From an uncultured Photobacterium sp. (GTDB taxonomy: Bacteria; Pseudomonadota; Gammaproteobacteria; Enterobacterales; Vibrionaceae), in assembly GCF_947039875.1 (NCBI RefSeq), contig NZ_CAMRAN010000005.1, positions 62,001-126,000 of the forward strand: a DNA stretch of 64,000 nt. Reading direction: 5' to 3'. Within the stretch, counting starts at the first letter, position 1, and every line of letters starts with the position of its first letter. Below the pieces are notes generated by a model that was not told the DNA's origin, did not search any database, and was given only the letters and a program-made list of their open reading frames with translations. Positions 52,872 to 63,662 of this stretch are shown one piece after another. The position numbers and the translations under genes are program-made.

Positions 52872-53444
52872 TTATTTATCACTCGGCAATGACTCTTTTT
52901 CACAGAACATAGTTGCTGCTAATCGCGCAAGATTGTAAGCATCAACATAGCCTGAGTGTTGACGTCCTTCCCAAGCCACACCTGCAATCTCCATTGCAGC
53001 ACGTTGCCCTAAGCGTTTATTAGTGACATGGCGTTGTAGTTTAAATAATGTAGCTAAATTTAAATACTCACGAAAAGGCTCTTTTAATTCTTTTGCAACG
53101 CACTCTTTCTTTAAAATACGATCATCATGACCCCAAGCACCATAAATCTTATGTCGGCCACCAAATTTTTGTTCAATAGAACGTAAAATAGTCGCTAATG
53201 GCTTACCATTTTTTTCAATTAGCTCAGGTTTAATCCCTGTTAATTCCGTACAGAATGGTGAAATTTCATCATGTTCAGGTTTTACATAGTGTTGTGCACG
53301 GCGCACAATACGGCCCGTATTTAAATCCAGCTCCGCTACTCCAATTTCGATTATTTCACCAGTTCTCGATGTATGGCCATCATTCCAGCAGCACATTTCA
53401 AGGTCAAAACAGACAATACGATCAAAATTCATTACGTTATCCAA
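52872..53444 (-). CDS. DEDDh 3'-5' exonuclease (ERI-1/KapD-like)
   Basis: FDLEMCCWNDG...EIIEIGVAELDLNTGRIV...FCTELTGIKPELI...WGHDDRIL...HSGYVDAYNLARL. Confidence 0.85.
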   Translation of the reverse strand: MDNVMNFDRIVCFDLEMCCWNDGHTSRTGEIIEIGVAELDLNTGRIVRRAQHYVKPEHDEISPFCTELTGIKPELIEKNGKPLATILRSIEQKFGGRHKIYGAWGHDDRILKKECVAKELKEPFREYLNLATLFKLQRHVTNKRLGQRAAMEIAGVAWEGRQHSGYVDAYNLARLAATMFCEKESLPSDK

Positions 53445-53512
53445 GAGTCACGGGGTAAAACGGGCGCAGATAATACCATTTTGTCACTCAGGGTTCATCC
53501 TTCTACACTAGA

Positions 53513-54019
53513 TTATTTATGAAATATGACTTGATGGATATTTGGATCGCGAAGCAAATTTTTAACCACTAAAGGGTTAATTACTGCGACTGTAGAAGAG
53601 ACTCCAGCCCACCCATCATTATTCATTTCCAATTCAATATAAGCAATATGGTTTTTTACTGATAAGTATGTGATTTTTCCCGCAGATAAATATGTAGGAG
53701 AGATAACTGAATCAATAACAAATTGAATATTATTTTGTAAGCTTGGCTTTATTGTTTTTGGTAGTTTTTTAACTACAAACGGAGAGTTATTAAAAGGATT
53801 GACACCGCCAACTTGACTGTAATTGATCATGGCTTGACGATACGTTTGAATATTTGCTGGTAAGATAACAGTATTGAGATGTAGTCGTTGATTGTTATTT
53901 TGTGAATTAGCGACTACCGATGATGAAGAGGATTTTGATTGTTCGCTTGAATAGCATCCTATGAGTGAAAGGCATAATCCAATGCTGATGATGCTATAAA
54001 TATATCGTTTTTTAATCAT
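53513..54019 (-). CDS. Hypothetical lipoprotein
   Basis: IGLCLSLIGC lipobox, 168 aa. Confidence 0.65.
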   Translation of the reverse strand: MIKKRYIYSIISIGLCLSLIGCYSSEQSKSSSSSVVANSQNNNQRLHLNTVILPANIQTYRQAMINYSQVGGVNPFNNSPFVVKKLPKTIKPSLQNNIQFVIDSVISPTYLSAGKITYLSVKNHIAYIELEMNNDGWAGVSSTVAVINPLVVKNLLRDPNIHQVIFHK

Positions 54020-54414
54020 AATTATTATCTTTTTTGTGGATGTAAGATTTGAATATAAATGAGTATGGCTACATCCAATTAAAAATCAATTAACACCTGA
54101 TAGAAATACTAATGTACCAACTTATCTTCTGCTATTGCTTATGTTTCTTTCATCATCACGCTATATCACTTCACATTAAATTTGCATGATATTACAACGA
54201 AGACAAATAGAAGTTAAAGCAATATTACTTTCAAACGGTTTATGCTCCCGCAAAAATTATATCTGGTGTTTAACTTCGCCATATAGCAGTCGAAATTTTC
54301 GATAAAACCTTCTTTAATTCAATATCACTAATACAAAGAATATATAACCCATTGCATCTATTCTACTTATTGACTGATATACTCTTAAATTCGTAATACT
54401 GTTTAGATCTGATT

Positions 54415-55194
54415 ATGACGACTATTTATAACCCAATTATTGACAATAATAATCCACCTGATGATATATTTTTTGTTCATGAAGTTTTTGAACCTGACAC
54501 CAGTACCCTCTACCATAGTCATTACTGGGGTCAACTACATCTTGTTACTAATGGTATTATTGAATTGAGTACTCACAATAATCGTTTTTTAGCACCGCCT
54601 CGTTATGCTTTGTGGATCCCGGCCATGATTGAACATAAAAGTTACATTCGTCGTAGCCTTAATTATTGTTCAATGAATGTGTGCTCGCCGTTATCCGATC
54701 AACTTCCGGCTTACCCATGCTTACTTGAAGTCACTGATGTAATAACCGCTATTATTGAAGATCTGCGCCAACGTCAGATTATGGTTGCAACAACCGAGCA
54801 AGATAAACGCTTAATCACAGTATTATTTGATCAGGTGCTATTGTGTAAAGAACACGACCAATTTCTGCCTACCAGCGAAGATAAACTATTACAACCGATC
54901 CTAATTGAGTTAGAACATAACCCAACCAATAATTTATCACTCACTCAGTGGGCGCAACAGCTACATACCACAGAGCGAACATTGGCACGTCATTATAAAA
55001 ATAAATTGGGAATCAGTTTTACTGAATGGCGACAGCGACGTAAATTTATCTATGCATTACATTTACTGCGCCAAGGCATGTCAGTCAACGAAACGGCGTT
55101 AACATTAGGCTATCACCAAGCCTCCCCCTTTATTACCTTATTTAAGAAATATGCAGGTGCCACGCCAGATCAATATCGATTACGGTTAGATTAA
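54415..55194 (+). CDS. AraC-family transcriptional regulator
   Basis: Cupin-like N-terminus; C-terminal tandem HTH NLSLTQWAQQLHTTERTLARHYKNKLGISFTEWRQRRKF... Confidence 0.9.
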   Translation: MTTIYNPIIDNNNPPDDIFFVHEVFEPDTSTLYHSHYWGQLHLVTNGIIELSTHNNRFLAPPRYALWIPAMIEHKSYIRRSLNYCSMNVCSPLSDQLPAYPCLLEVTDVITAIIEDLRQRQIMVATTEQDKRLITVLFDQVLLCKEHDQFLPTSEDKLLQPILIELEHNPTNNLSLTQWAQQLHTTERTLARHYKNKLGISFTEWRQRRKFIYALHLLRQGMSVNETALTLGYHQASPFITLFKKYAGATPDQYRLRLD

Positions 55195-55520
55195 TCCACC
55201 TTCATCAAACGCTTATAGCACTCAACTCCCCTATAATTTCCTGCATAAAGCGCTTTTCTTATTACTGCAATCAAAAATAAACACTATCAGCGCCTGTTCT
55301 GTGCGCTAGATCTCCTTATCTTGACCTTCAACCTGAGAGTTAAATCACATCTCATTTGGCTGGTTACAAATGTCCAGTAAATGCGCGCTTTATCCCATAT
55401 CGAGAATAGCTTCTGCCACCCATAATAGCTCCAACAAAACGGCTTACCGCCATCTTAAACCTGTTATGTTTTTGTCCTTATCCGTGGCCAACATCGTCAT
55501 AACGAAATGGAGTTATTCTT

Positions 55521-56579
55521 ATGAAAAACCAATTATCGCAATTAAAGCGGCACCTCTTAACTGGTACTAGTCACATGCTACCTTTCGTTGTTGCGGGTGG
55601 TGTATTACTTGCCTTATCAGTAATGCTAGGTGGTAAAGGTGCTGTACCTCAAGGTGTTTTCCTTGAAGGCCTTTGGGACATGGGTATCGCAGGTTTCACT
55701 TTATTCGTACCAGTGCTAGGTGGCTACATTGCTTACTCTATCGCTGACCGTCCAGCACTTGCACCAGGCATGATTGGCGCTTACCTTGCAAACCAAGTTA
55801 ATGCCGGTTTCATCGGGGCAATCATTGTTGGTTTCATTGCAGGTTACGTCGTACTACAACTAAAGCGTATTCCGCTATCTAACAAACTAAAAGCCATCTC
55901 AACTTATTTCATTCTTCCTATCGGTGGTACGTTCATTGTTTCAGGTCTAGTTATCTGGGTTATCGGTGCTCCGATTGCAATGGCAATGGAAGGCATGAAC
56001 ACTTGGCTACAAGGCATGGCTGGCACATCTAAAGCTTTCTTAGGTGCCATTCTTGGTGGTATGACAGCCTTTGATATGGGTGGTCCAATCAACAAAGTTG
56101 CTACTCTATTTGCTCAAACACAAGTTGGTACTCAACCATGGTTAATGGGTGGTGTGGGTGTTGCTATCTGTGTACCACCACTAGGTATGTTCCTTGCAAC
56201 TCTATTATCACCTAAGCGTTACTCTGATGAAGAGCGCGAAGCAGGCAAAGCGGCTGGCATCATGGGCTGTATCGGTATCACTGAAGGTGCAATCCCATTC
56301 GCTGCTGCTGACCCAGTACGTGTAATCCCGTCAATCGTTGTCGGTGGTATCGTTGGTAACGTCACTGCATTCTTGTTCGGTGTCCTAAACCACGCTCCTT
56401 GGGGTGGCCTGATTGTTCTTCCGGTTGTTGATGGTCGTATCTTCTACATCGTGGCTATCATTGCGGGCTCTGTAACGACGGCACTCATGGTTAACTTCCT
56501 TAAAAAGCCAATTGCAGACCGTGAAGAAGATAAAGCACAAGCTGCTGCATCTGATGACCTAGACCTAAGTTTTGATTAA
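55521..56579 (+). CDS. PTS fructose-family EIIC component
   Basis: HMLPFVVAGGVLLALSVMLGGKG...FDMGGPINKVA...GITEGAIPFAAADP. Confidence 0.92.
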   Translation: MKNQLSQLKRHLLTGTSHMLPFVVAGGVLLALSVMLGGKGAVPQGVFLEGLWDMGIAGFTLFVPVLGGYIAYSIADRPALAPGMIGAYLANQVNAGFIGAIIVGFIAGYVVLQLKRIPLSNKLKAISTYFILPIGGTFIVSGLVIWVIGAPIAMAMEGMNTWLQGMAGTSKAFLGAILGGMTAFDMGGPINKVATLFAQTQVGTQPWLMGGVGVAICVPPLGMFLATLLSPKRYSDEEREAGKAAGIMGCIGITEGAIPFAAADPVRVIPSIVVGGIVGNVTAFLFGVLNHAPWGGLIVLPVVDGRIFYIVAIIAGSVTTALMVNFLKKPIADREEDKAQAAASDDLDLSFD

Positions 56580-56639
56580 TAACATCGCATTCATTTATCA
56601 ACGCGTTAATCGCATTAAATAACAAATTTGGAGATTCAC

Positions 56640-56954
56640 ATGAAACTATTAGCTATCACATCTTGCCCATCTGGTGTTGCACATACATACATGGCTGCTG
56701 AAGCACTAGAAGTTGCCGCAAAAGCAAAAGGCTGGGATGTTAAAGTTGAAACACAAGGATCTATCGGTATCGAAAACGAAATCACCATGAGTGAAGTAGC
56801 TGACGCTGATATTATTATTCTGACTAAAGATATCGCCATTAAAAACGAAGAGCGTTTCGCAGGTAAGAAAATTGTCCGTGTCGGTGTTGCAGACGCAGTA
56901 AAGAAAGCACCACAAATCATGGATAAAATTGAAGCGCATTTAGCTCAAGCTTAA
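56640..56954 (+). CDS. PTS fructose-family EIIB component
   Basis: MKLLAITSCPSGVAHTYMAAEALEVAAKAKGWDVKVETQGSIG with CPxGxAHTYMAAE phosphocysteine loop; start moved from TTG 56628 to ATG 56640. Confidence 0.93.
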   Translation: MKLLAITSCPSGVAHTYMAAEALEVAAKAKGWDVKVETQGSIGIENEITMSEVADADIIILTKDIAIKNEERFAGKKIVRVGVADAVKKAPQIMDKIEAHLAQA

Positions 56955-57232
56955 TCATGCGATAAGGCACAGTTAAATGTGTGCCTTATGATTTACCCCT
57001 CAAATAAAGCCACCTTAGATCACGTTATTTAAGGTGGCTTTTTATATAACAGCTAAAACAGCCTCATCATCAAAATAAACTGGCATCAAGATAACAAATT
57101 CAAGAGCATTATATCGCAATCAACCACCAGCTAACTGATAATACTCATATTCATACATATAGTGCTTTTTAGTGGCCTTTAGTGACTCATCAGTCCACGT
57201 CCATACTGAATAACAAGAAGTAGACGCAAGAC

Positions 57233-58075
57233 ATGCATAATATTTTTATTGATTTGCTTGATAGTGCCATTTCTGATTTTGAATCTTTAAATAACATTTG
57301 GTTTGCTGGTGACTCGTTACCACCGCTAGAATCAAGTTATCAAGTTAACTTTCCACGACTTGAACTGGTATTTAAAGGCCGTTATGCCAATACCTTTGAT
57401 AATCAACAATCAAATGTAGCAGATATCACTCTTGGCGTTGGCGAAGCATTATTCATTCCTGCCAATGCATGGAATAAACCAGATTGGCAACACGAGTGCT
57501 CAGTATTAAGTTTATTGTTTGGCAAGAGTCAACTTGGCTTTAGTTTGGTCAGTAAGCGAGAAAATGAAGACGGATTTTATGATGTGCAAAAATACAGCGT
57601 ACCGCAACGCAGTAGTCATGCTATCGATCATATTCTCAATGCCTTATCAAGCTTAACCCATGAAAAGAAAAAACAACCTGCTGATAAATTTCTATTAATA
57701 GCTTTGCTGTGTTACTGCAAAGACATGCTTGAAATGCCAACGGCTGACTGTACCCGTCGTAGCCAAGATTTATTTAAAGGCATCTGTATTTACGTCCAAG
57801 AAAATTTTCACCGTAATATTAACCGTAACACGGTTGCTGAAAGGTTTAATATCTCACCCAATCACCTCTCGCGCTTATTTCGCCAAGAAGGCCATATGCG
57901 ATTTGCCGATTATATCGCTTGGGTACGTTTAGAACGGGCTAAATTCATGCTAAAACGCTACAACTTCCGTTTAGAAGAGGTGGCAAATCGGTGTGGTTAT
58001 CATGACTCAAATTACTTTTGTCGTGTTTTTAAACGTAAAACAGGCAAGACACCAACAGAATATCGGGTCCATTAA
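57233..58075 (+). CDS. AraC-family transcriptional regulator
   Basis: C-terminal HTH: NTVAERFNISPNHLSRLFRQEGHMRFADYI...ANRCGYHDSNYFCRVFKRKTGKTPTEYR. Confidence 0.92.
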   Translation: MHNIFIDLLDSAISDFESLNNIWFAGDSLPPLESSYQVNFPRLELVFKGRYANTFDNQQSNVADITLGVGEALFIPANAWNKPDWQHECSVLSLLFGKSQLGFSLVSKRENEDGFYDVQKYSVPQRSSHAIDHILNALSSLTHEKKKQPADKFLLIALLCYCKDMLEMPTADCTRRSQDLFKGICIYVQENFHRNINRNTVAERFNISPNHLSRLFRQEGHMRFADYIAWVRLERAKFMLKRYNFRLEEVANRCGYHDSNYFCRVFKRKTGKTPTEYRVH

Positions 58076-58246
58076 AAGTACATATAAAATATAAACAAGT
58101 GAATCTCGACGCATAGAGTATTTAGCACGGTCACATATCCATCAATTGGGTACATAAATCCAGTTACAACGCCTTTTGTCCACTGCTAATTTTTTAATGA
58201 GCGTAATACACTCTTACTTTATTCGCGCAGTTGACAGGAGTCTCAC

Positions 58247-60709
58247 GTGTCGCATATTTCATTAGATGGTCAGTGGCTACTCACTTCTCCACAGCATTCA
58301 CATATTCCTATTCCATGCGCACTGCCTGGCGATGTACATTCAGCGCTCATTCAAGCGGATTTACTGCCACAACCTTATTTCGGTTGTAATGAAGAATTAA
58401 TTCAATGGGTCGGTGAAAGTGAGTGGCAACTAACAACAGACTTCACACTCACAACCGAGCAACTAACTGCAACCGCCATCGATTTGAATTTATCGTTTGT
58501 TGATACCATGGCTATCGTTAGCATTAACGGTACTCAGGTATTAACCTGTAGCAACATGTTCCGTCTTTATCAGGTTAATGTTCAGCCCTACCTGCAACAG
58601 GGTGTAAATCACATCAGTATTGCATTAGCGCGTAATGATAGTGAAGCACAGCGACGTGCAGAAAAACTACCTTTCCCCGTGCCATGGGCGGTCGGTAATA
58701 ATCAAATTCCACACATGAATACTCTGCGTAAAACCCAATGTCACGCGGGCTGGGATTGGGGCATTTGTTTATTATCAACAGGGGTATATAACTCGCTAAC
58801 ACTCATCCCTGTTTATGACACTCGCTTACACCATGTTAGAACCCAACAAGCATGGCTACCCAATGGCGATTGTGAAGTCACAGTTAACGTTGATTGCGAA
58901 GTACTGAAGGACGGCGCGGAGCAAGCACTTGAAATTAACTTTGATAAGCAAGTACACACTATCGCTATAGATAATATAAACAATGGCATTCAAACCGTCA
59001 CCACCACTATTGTCGTAAAAGATCCACAGCGCTGGTGGCCTGCAGGTTATGGCGAGCAACCATTGTACCCATTAACGGTTACGCTTAATAATCACACCAT
59101 CACCAAAAAACTTGGTTTGCGTGAACTCACATTAGATACACAAACCGATGCTATTGGTAGTGCAATGACATTTGTGGTTAATGGCAATGCGATCACTGCC
59201 AAAGGTGCCAATTGGATTCCACTCGATGCCCTACCCAGCCGTCAAACTCCTGCACGTTATCGTCAACTATTAGAAGATGCAGTTGCCGCTAACATGAATA
59301 TGATCCGTGTGTGGGGCGGTGGCATGTATGAGCATGATATTTTTTATGAGTTATGCGACGAACTCGGATTATTAGTGTGGCAAGATCTGATGTTTGCTTG
59401 CGCCTTGTATCCATCAACCCCAGAGTTTTTAGCTGATGTTGAATTAGAAATTGTTGACCAAGTAAAACGCCTAGCAGATCACCCTTCACTGGCATTATGG
59501 TGTGGTGATAACGAAGTCATTGGCGCGATTGGTTGGTATGACGAATCTAAACACAATCGTGAAAAATACGTAGTGAATTACGACCGTTTAAATCGCATGC
59601 TGCAACAAGTAGTTGAACAGTACGATCCTAGCCGTCGTTTTTGGGCAAGCTCACCGTGTAATGGCGAACTCGATTTTGGCGATGCATGGCATGACGATAA
59701 CCGTGGCGATATGCATTTCTGGGATGTATGGCATTCAGGTAAATCGTTCGATGCCTACCACAGTGTTAAACCACGTTTTTGTTCGGAATTTGGTTATCAA
59801 TCATGGCCATCTTTGCCAACGGTAAAAACCTTCGCCGACAGTGAAGATTGGAATGTCACCTCGCCGACATTTGAACAACACCAAAAGAACGGTCGTGGTA
59901 ATAGCATTATGACCGAAATGTTTACTCGCTATTTCCGCTTTCCGGTTGGTTTTGCCAACATGTTGTATTTAAGCCAAGTACAACAAGCAATCGCCATTAA
60001 AACAGCGACTGAGTTTTGGCGCGCCCATAAACAACATTGCCGCGGTATTCTCTATTGGCAACTCAATGACTGCTGGCCGGTGAGTTCATGGTCAAGCATT
60101 GAATATACTGGGCGTTGGAAACAACTCCATCACCACGCAAAACGTTTCTTTGCCCCTGTGATGGCGACATTTATTCAACAGCCGCAACAACCTCTAACAC
60201 TGCATGTGGTTAATGATCATCATCAACCAATGCCAATTAGCGGAACAGTGATCAAGGCAGATTGGCAAGGGAATGTCCTCGCCACATGGCAGCTAGACAC
60301 CCAATTAGCTACCGACAGCAGTGACATTGTATGGCAAACAGAAGACATCTTAACCGCCACTGAAACTAAACAGGTGTTTTACCATGTAAGCTTAACCTGC
60401 GCTGATGGCAGTGTGACTGAAAATACGCATTACCCATGCTTGTTTAAACACGCACAACTGCAAAATCCAATCATTAACACAGAATGGCATCAAGACAACG
60501 ATACTATTTGGCTAGAACTCGACACTGACTGCCCGGCATTATTTGTTGAACCACAACTTGAATGCCAAGGTCGTTTTAGTGATAGCAGTTTTACTTTATT
60601 ACCAAGTCATATTACAGGCACGAAACATCGCCTTTATTATATTGGTGATTGTGATCTTAATACATTAAAACAGCATTTAACCTTATATCACCTTCGAGGA
60701 ACCTATTAG
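58247..60709 (+). CDS. GH2 beta-mannosidase
   Basis: 820 aa; KTQCHAGWDWG, IRVWGGGMYEHDIFYELCDELGLLVWQDLMFACALYP, PRFCSEFGYQSWPS. Confidence 0.9.
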   Translation: MSHISLDGQWLLTSPQHSHIPIPCALPGDVHSALIQADLLPQPYFGCNEELIQWVGESEWQLTTDFTLTTEQLTATAIDLNLSFVDTMAIVSINGTQVLTCSNMFRLYQVNVQPYLQQGVNHISIALARNDSEAQRRAEKLPFPVPWAVGNNQIPHMNTLRKTQCHAGWDWGICLLSTGVYNSLTLIPVYDTRLHHVRTQQAWLPNGDCEVTVNVDCEVLKDGAEQALEINFDKQVHTIAIDNINNGIQTVTTTIVVKDPQRWWPAGYGEQPLYPLTVTLNNHTITKKLGLRELTLDTQTDAIGSAMTFVVNGNAITAKGANWIPLDALPSRQTPARYRQLLEDAVAANMNMIRVWGGGMYEHDIFYELCDELGLLVWQDLMFACALYPSTPEFLADVELEIVDQVKRLADHPSLALWCGDNEVIGAIGWYDESKHNREKYVVNYDRLNRMLQQVVEQYDPSRRFWASSPCNGELDFGDAWHDDNRGDMHFWDVWHSGKSFDAYHSVKPRFCSEFGYQSWPSLPTVKTFADSEDWNVTSPTFEQHQKNGRGNSIMTEMFTRYFRFPVGFANMLYLSQVQQAIAIKTATEFWRAHKQHCRGILYWQLNDCWPVSSWSSIEYTGRWKQLHHHAKRFFAPVMATFIQQPQQPLTLHVVNDHHQPMPISGTVIKADWQGNVLATWQLDTQLATDSSDIVWQTEDILTATETKQVFYHVSLTCADGSVTENTHYPCLFKHAQLQNPIINTEWHQDNDTIWLELDTDCPALFVEPQLECQGRFSDSSFTLLPSHITGTKHRLYYIGDCDLNTLKQHLTLYHLRGTY

Positions 60710-60864
60710 TTTATAAAGCTTCCACAATAATATAAATAACAGCAACAGATACGCATATTTTTATATGTGTATCTTGTTACGACTGTTATTTATTAATAAA
60801 TACTATCTATTTTCATCATGTTTATACGGAATTTATTTTCTCACATTTATAATAAGGAATTTTC

Positions 60865-62529
60865 ATGATCAGAAATAAAGCCCATACTTTAGCGTTAATA
60901 ACACTAGCAACATTGTGCGCTCCAAGTTCTTTTGCCGCTGAAAAAAATCAATTAACGATTGTGGCTGATTTTTATCCCACCATGATCCGTAACTTTAACC
61001 CGTACTTAGCGACAAATTTACGTACCACAACCGATTTTATTTATGAGCCTTTAGTTATTTTTAACCAAATGCACGGCAATAAACCGGTAATGCGATTAGC
61101 GAAAAACTACTATATGTCTGACGATCTTAAACAAGTCACATTTGAAATTCGCGACGGCGTAAAATGGTCAGATGGAACCCCATTTACCGCTGATGATGTA
61201 GTGTATTCATTCCAACTTATTCATGATAAACCTGAGCTTGATCCGAAAAGCATGGATCGCTGGATAAAAAGCATCCACCAGCAAGATAACAAGGTTATTT
61301 TTGAATTAACTGAAGCCAATTCTAATCTGCCATTTGAAATTGCTTCGATCCCTATTGTGCCAAAACACATTTGGAGAGATATTGAAAAACCTGAATTATT
61401 TACTAATGAAAACCCAGTAGGTTCAGGTCCATTTACTGAAATCGATACCTTTACACCACAGCTTTATGTGCAATGCCGTAACCCTAATTATTGGGATAAC
61501 GATAACCTAGAAGTCGATTGTTTACGGGTACCTCAAATTGCCAATAACGATCAGCTATTAAATAAAATCATTAAGTCAGAACTTGACTGGACCAGTGCCT
61601 TTATTCCTGATGTTGATGCACTGTATGCCGCTCGAAATCCAAACCATAAATACTGGTATCCTGCAGCAAGTACTCAAGCTTTTATGATGAATTTTAAAAC
61701 GCCGCACCCAGGTAATAATGAAGCGATCAATAACCTTGATTTCCGTCGCGCGATATCAATGGCTATTGATCGTCAAAAAATCATTGATGTCGCTTTTTAT
61801 GGCAACGGCATCGTTAATGACTACGCATCAGGCTTAGGCAAAGGCTTAGAATTCTGGGCTGATAAAGATATTTATAATAAATACAAAGGCTTTAATACTT
61901 ACAACATTGATAACGCCAAAGCATTGTTAGCAAAAGCGGGCTTTAAAGATATTGATGGTGACGGTTATGTAGAAACCCCTACTGGTAAAAAAATAGAGAT
62001 AGCGATTCAATCACCAACAGGTTGGACTGATTTCAACAACACCGTTCAACTTGGGGTTGAGCAGTTACAAATAGCCGGTATTGATGTCAAAGCCAAAACC
62101 TCTGATTTTGCGGTCTATAACCAAGCCATGACCAATGGTACTTATGATATGGCTTACACCAACTACTTTAATGGTGCCGACCCTTACCGTTACTGGAACA
62201 GCGCCTATCATTCTCGTTATCAAGAAGGCACAAGCATGCCACGTTTTGCAATGCACTTTTTTAAAAATGCCGATTTAGACCAGTTGTTAGATAATTTCTA
62301 CAAAACAGCTAATCAAGATGAGCAAAAAGTTATCGCCCATAAGATCCAAAAAATTATTGCCGAAAACCAAATCACGATTCCAGTCATGTCTGGCGTTGAT
62401 GTGTACCAATTTAATGAGAGTCGTTATACCGGTTGGTGGAGCACAGACAACCCTAAAGGTCGTCCTTTAGCATGGGCGGGAGTACCTGAGCGTTTATTAC
62501 ACGTATTAGATTTAAAACCAAAAGCGTAA
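60865..62529 (+). CDS. ABC transporter periplasmic substrate-binding protein (SBP family 5)
   Basis: Signal peptide; KNYYMSDDLKQVTFEIRDGVKWSDGTPFTADDVVYSFQL...; next to GH2 and permease genes. Confidence 0.9.
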   Translation: MIRNKAHTLALITLATLCAPSSFAAEKNQLTIVADFYPTMIRNFNPYLATNLRTTTDFIYEPLVIFNQMHGNKPVMRLAKNYYMSDDLKQVTFEIRDGVKWSDGTPFTADDVVYSFQLIHDKPELDPKSMDRWIKSIHQQDNKVIFELTEANSNLPFEIASIPIVPKHIWRDIEKPELFTNENPVGSGPFTEIDTFTPQLYVQCRNPNYWDNDNLEVDCLRVPQIANNDQLLNKIIKSELDWTSAFIPDVDALYAARNPNHKYWYPAASTQAFMMNFKTPHPGNNEAINNLDFRRAISMAIDRQKIIDVAFYGNGIVNDYASGLGKGLEFWADKDIYNKYKGFNTYNIDNAKALLAKAGFKDIDGDGYVETPTGKKIEIAIQSPTGWTDFNNTVQLGVEQLQIAGIDVKAKTSDFAVYNQAMTNGTYDMAYTNYFNGADPYRYWNSAYHSRYQEGTSMPRFAMHFFKNADLDQLLDNFYKTANQDEQKVIAHKIQKIIAENQITIPVMSGVDVYQFNESRYTGWWSTDNPKGRPLAWAGVPERLLHVLDLKPKA

Positions 62530-62674
62530 TAATAACCATACCGTTATCTTTTGATAACGGTATTTATTTCGCTGTGATCTCAGTCTGAATATATAACACC
62601 ACTGTTATTTACTTAACGGGAGTTTTTAATATTCAGGCTAATTAAATCGAATATCTTTATTAGGAATAAATACG

Positions 62675-63661
62675 ATGGGCTTTTTCTTTCGTCGATTATC
62701 ATTTTATTTTGTCGCGTTATTATTTGCAGCCACATTAAACTTTATATTGCCTCGCGCCATGCCTGGTGATCCAGTTACGATGATGTTTGCTAATGCTACT
62801 TCACACGTTAGCCCTGAACGTATTGAAGCCATGAAAAAACTGCTTGGCTTTGTTGATGGCCCTTTATATGAACAATACTTTTCTTATCTTGCCAATATAT
62901 TTACTGGACAATGGGGAACCTCCATTAAGTTTTATCCATTATCGGTTAATGATCTGCTTGGTAGTGCCATTGGCTGGTCATTATTTCTAACCGGAACCGC
63001 GGTTGTTTTATCGTTTTGTATTGGATCGGTAATGGGTATTTTTGCCGCGTGGCGTCGAGGTAGTTATTACGACACCTTTATTTCGCCAAGTACGCTGGTG
63101 GTGCAATCTATCCCGTCAGTGGTTATTGCGATGCTGGTGATGTTCACCTTTGCCATTGGCTTAGAATGGTTCCCGATTGGCAATGCTTACACCTCTGGCA
63201 CTACGCCTGATTGGTCAAGCTGGGCATTTTATAAAGATGTCATGTATCACGCTGCCCTGCCGTTGTTATGTGCCACTGTCAGCCAAATTGGTGGCTTTTT
63301 AATTAGCATGCGTAACAACATGATTAACTTACTTAATGAAGACTTTATCACCATGGCAAAAGCCAAAGGATTAAGTGAACATCGCGTGATTTTTAACTAT
63401 GCCGCTCGTAATGCCATGCTGCCAAGCGTGACCGCATTATCAATGGCCTTAGGTACTGCAATCAGTGGTCAGTTAATTGTGGAAATGATCTTTAACTACC
63501 CCGGTCTTGGAACCGTCTTGTTAAACGCTATTCACGCCCGTGATTACCAAGTGCTTCAAGGACAATTATTACTGATGACCTTATTTATGTTGTTCTTTAA
63601 CTTTATGGCCGATCTATTAATTGTGCTGTTAGACCCACGTCTACGTAAGGGAGAGCGATAA
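62675..63661 (+). CDS. ABC transporter permease (DppB-like)
   Basis: 328 aa, multi-TM; LNEDFITMAKAKGLSEHRVIFNYAARNAMLP. Confidence 0.92.
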   Translation: MGFFFRRLSFYFVALLFAATLNFILPRAMPGDPVTMMFANATSHVSPERIEAMKKLLGFVDGPLYEQYFSYLANIFTGQWGTSIKFYPLSVNDLLGSAIGWSLFLTGTAVVLSFCIGSVMGIFAAWRRGSYYDTFISPSTLVVQSIPSVVIAMLVMFTFAIGLEWFPIGNAYTSGTTPDWSSWAFYKDVMYHAALPLLCATVSQIGGFLISMRNNMINLLNEDFITMAKAKGLSEHRVIFNYAARNAMLPSVTALSMALGTAISGQLIVEMIFNYPGLGTVLLNAIHARDYQVLQGQLLLMTLFMLFFNFMADLLIVLLDPRLRKGER

Positions 63662-63662
63662 C

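Noticed and set aside
57001-57045. Hairpin AAGCCACCTTA...TAAGGTGGCTTTTT considered as a riboswitch
   Set aside because: Simple intrinsic terminator downstream of the PTS IIB gene
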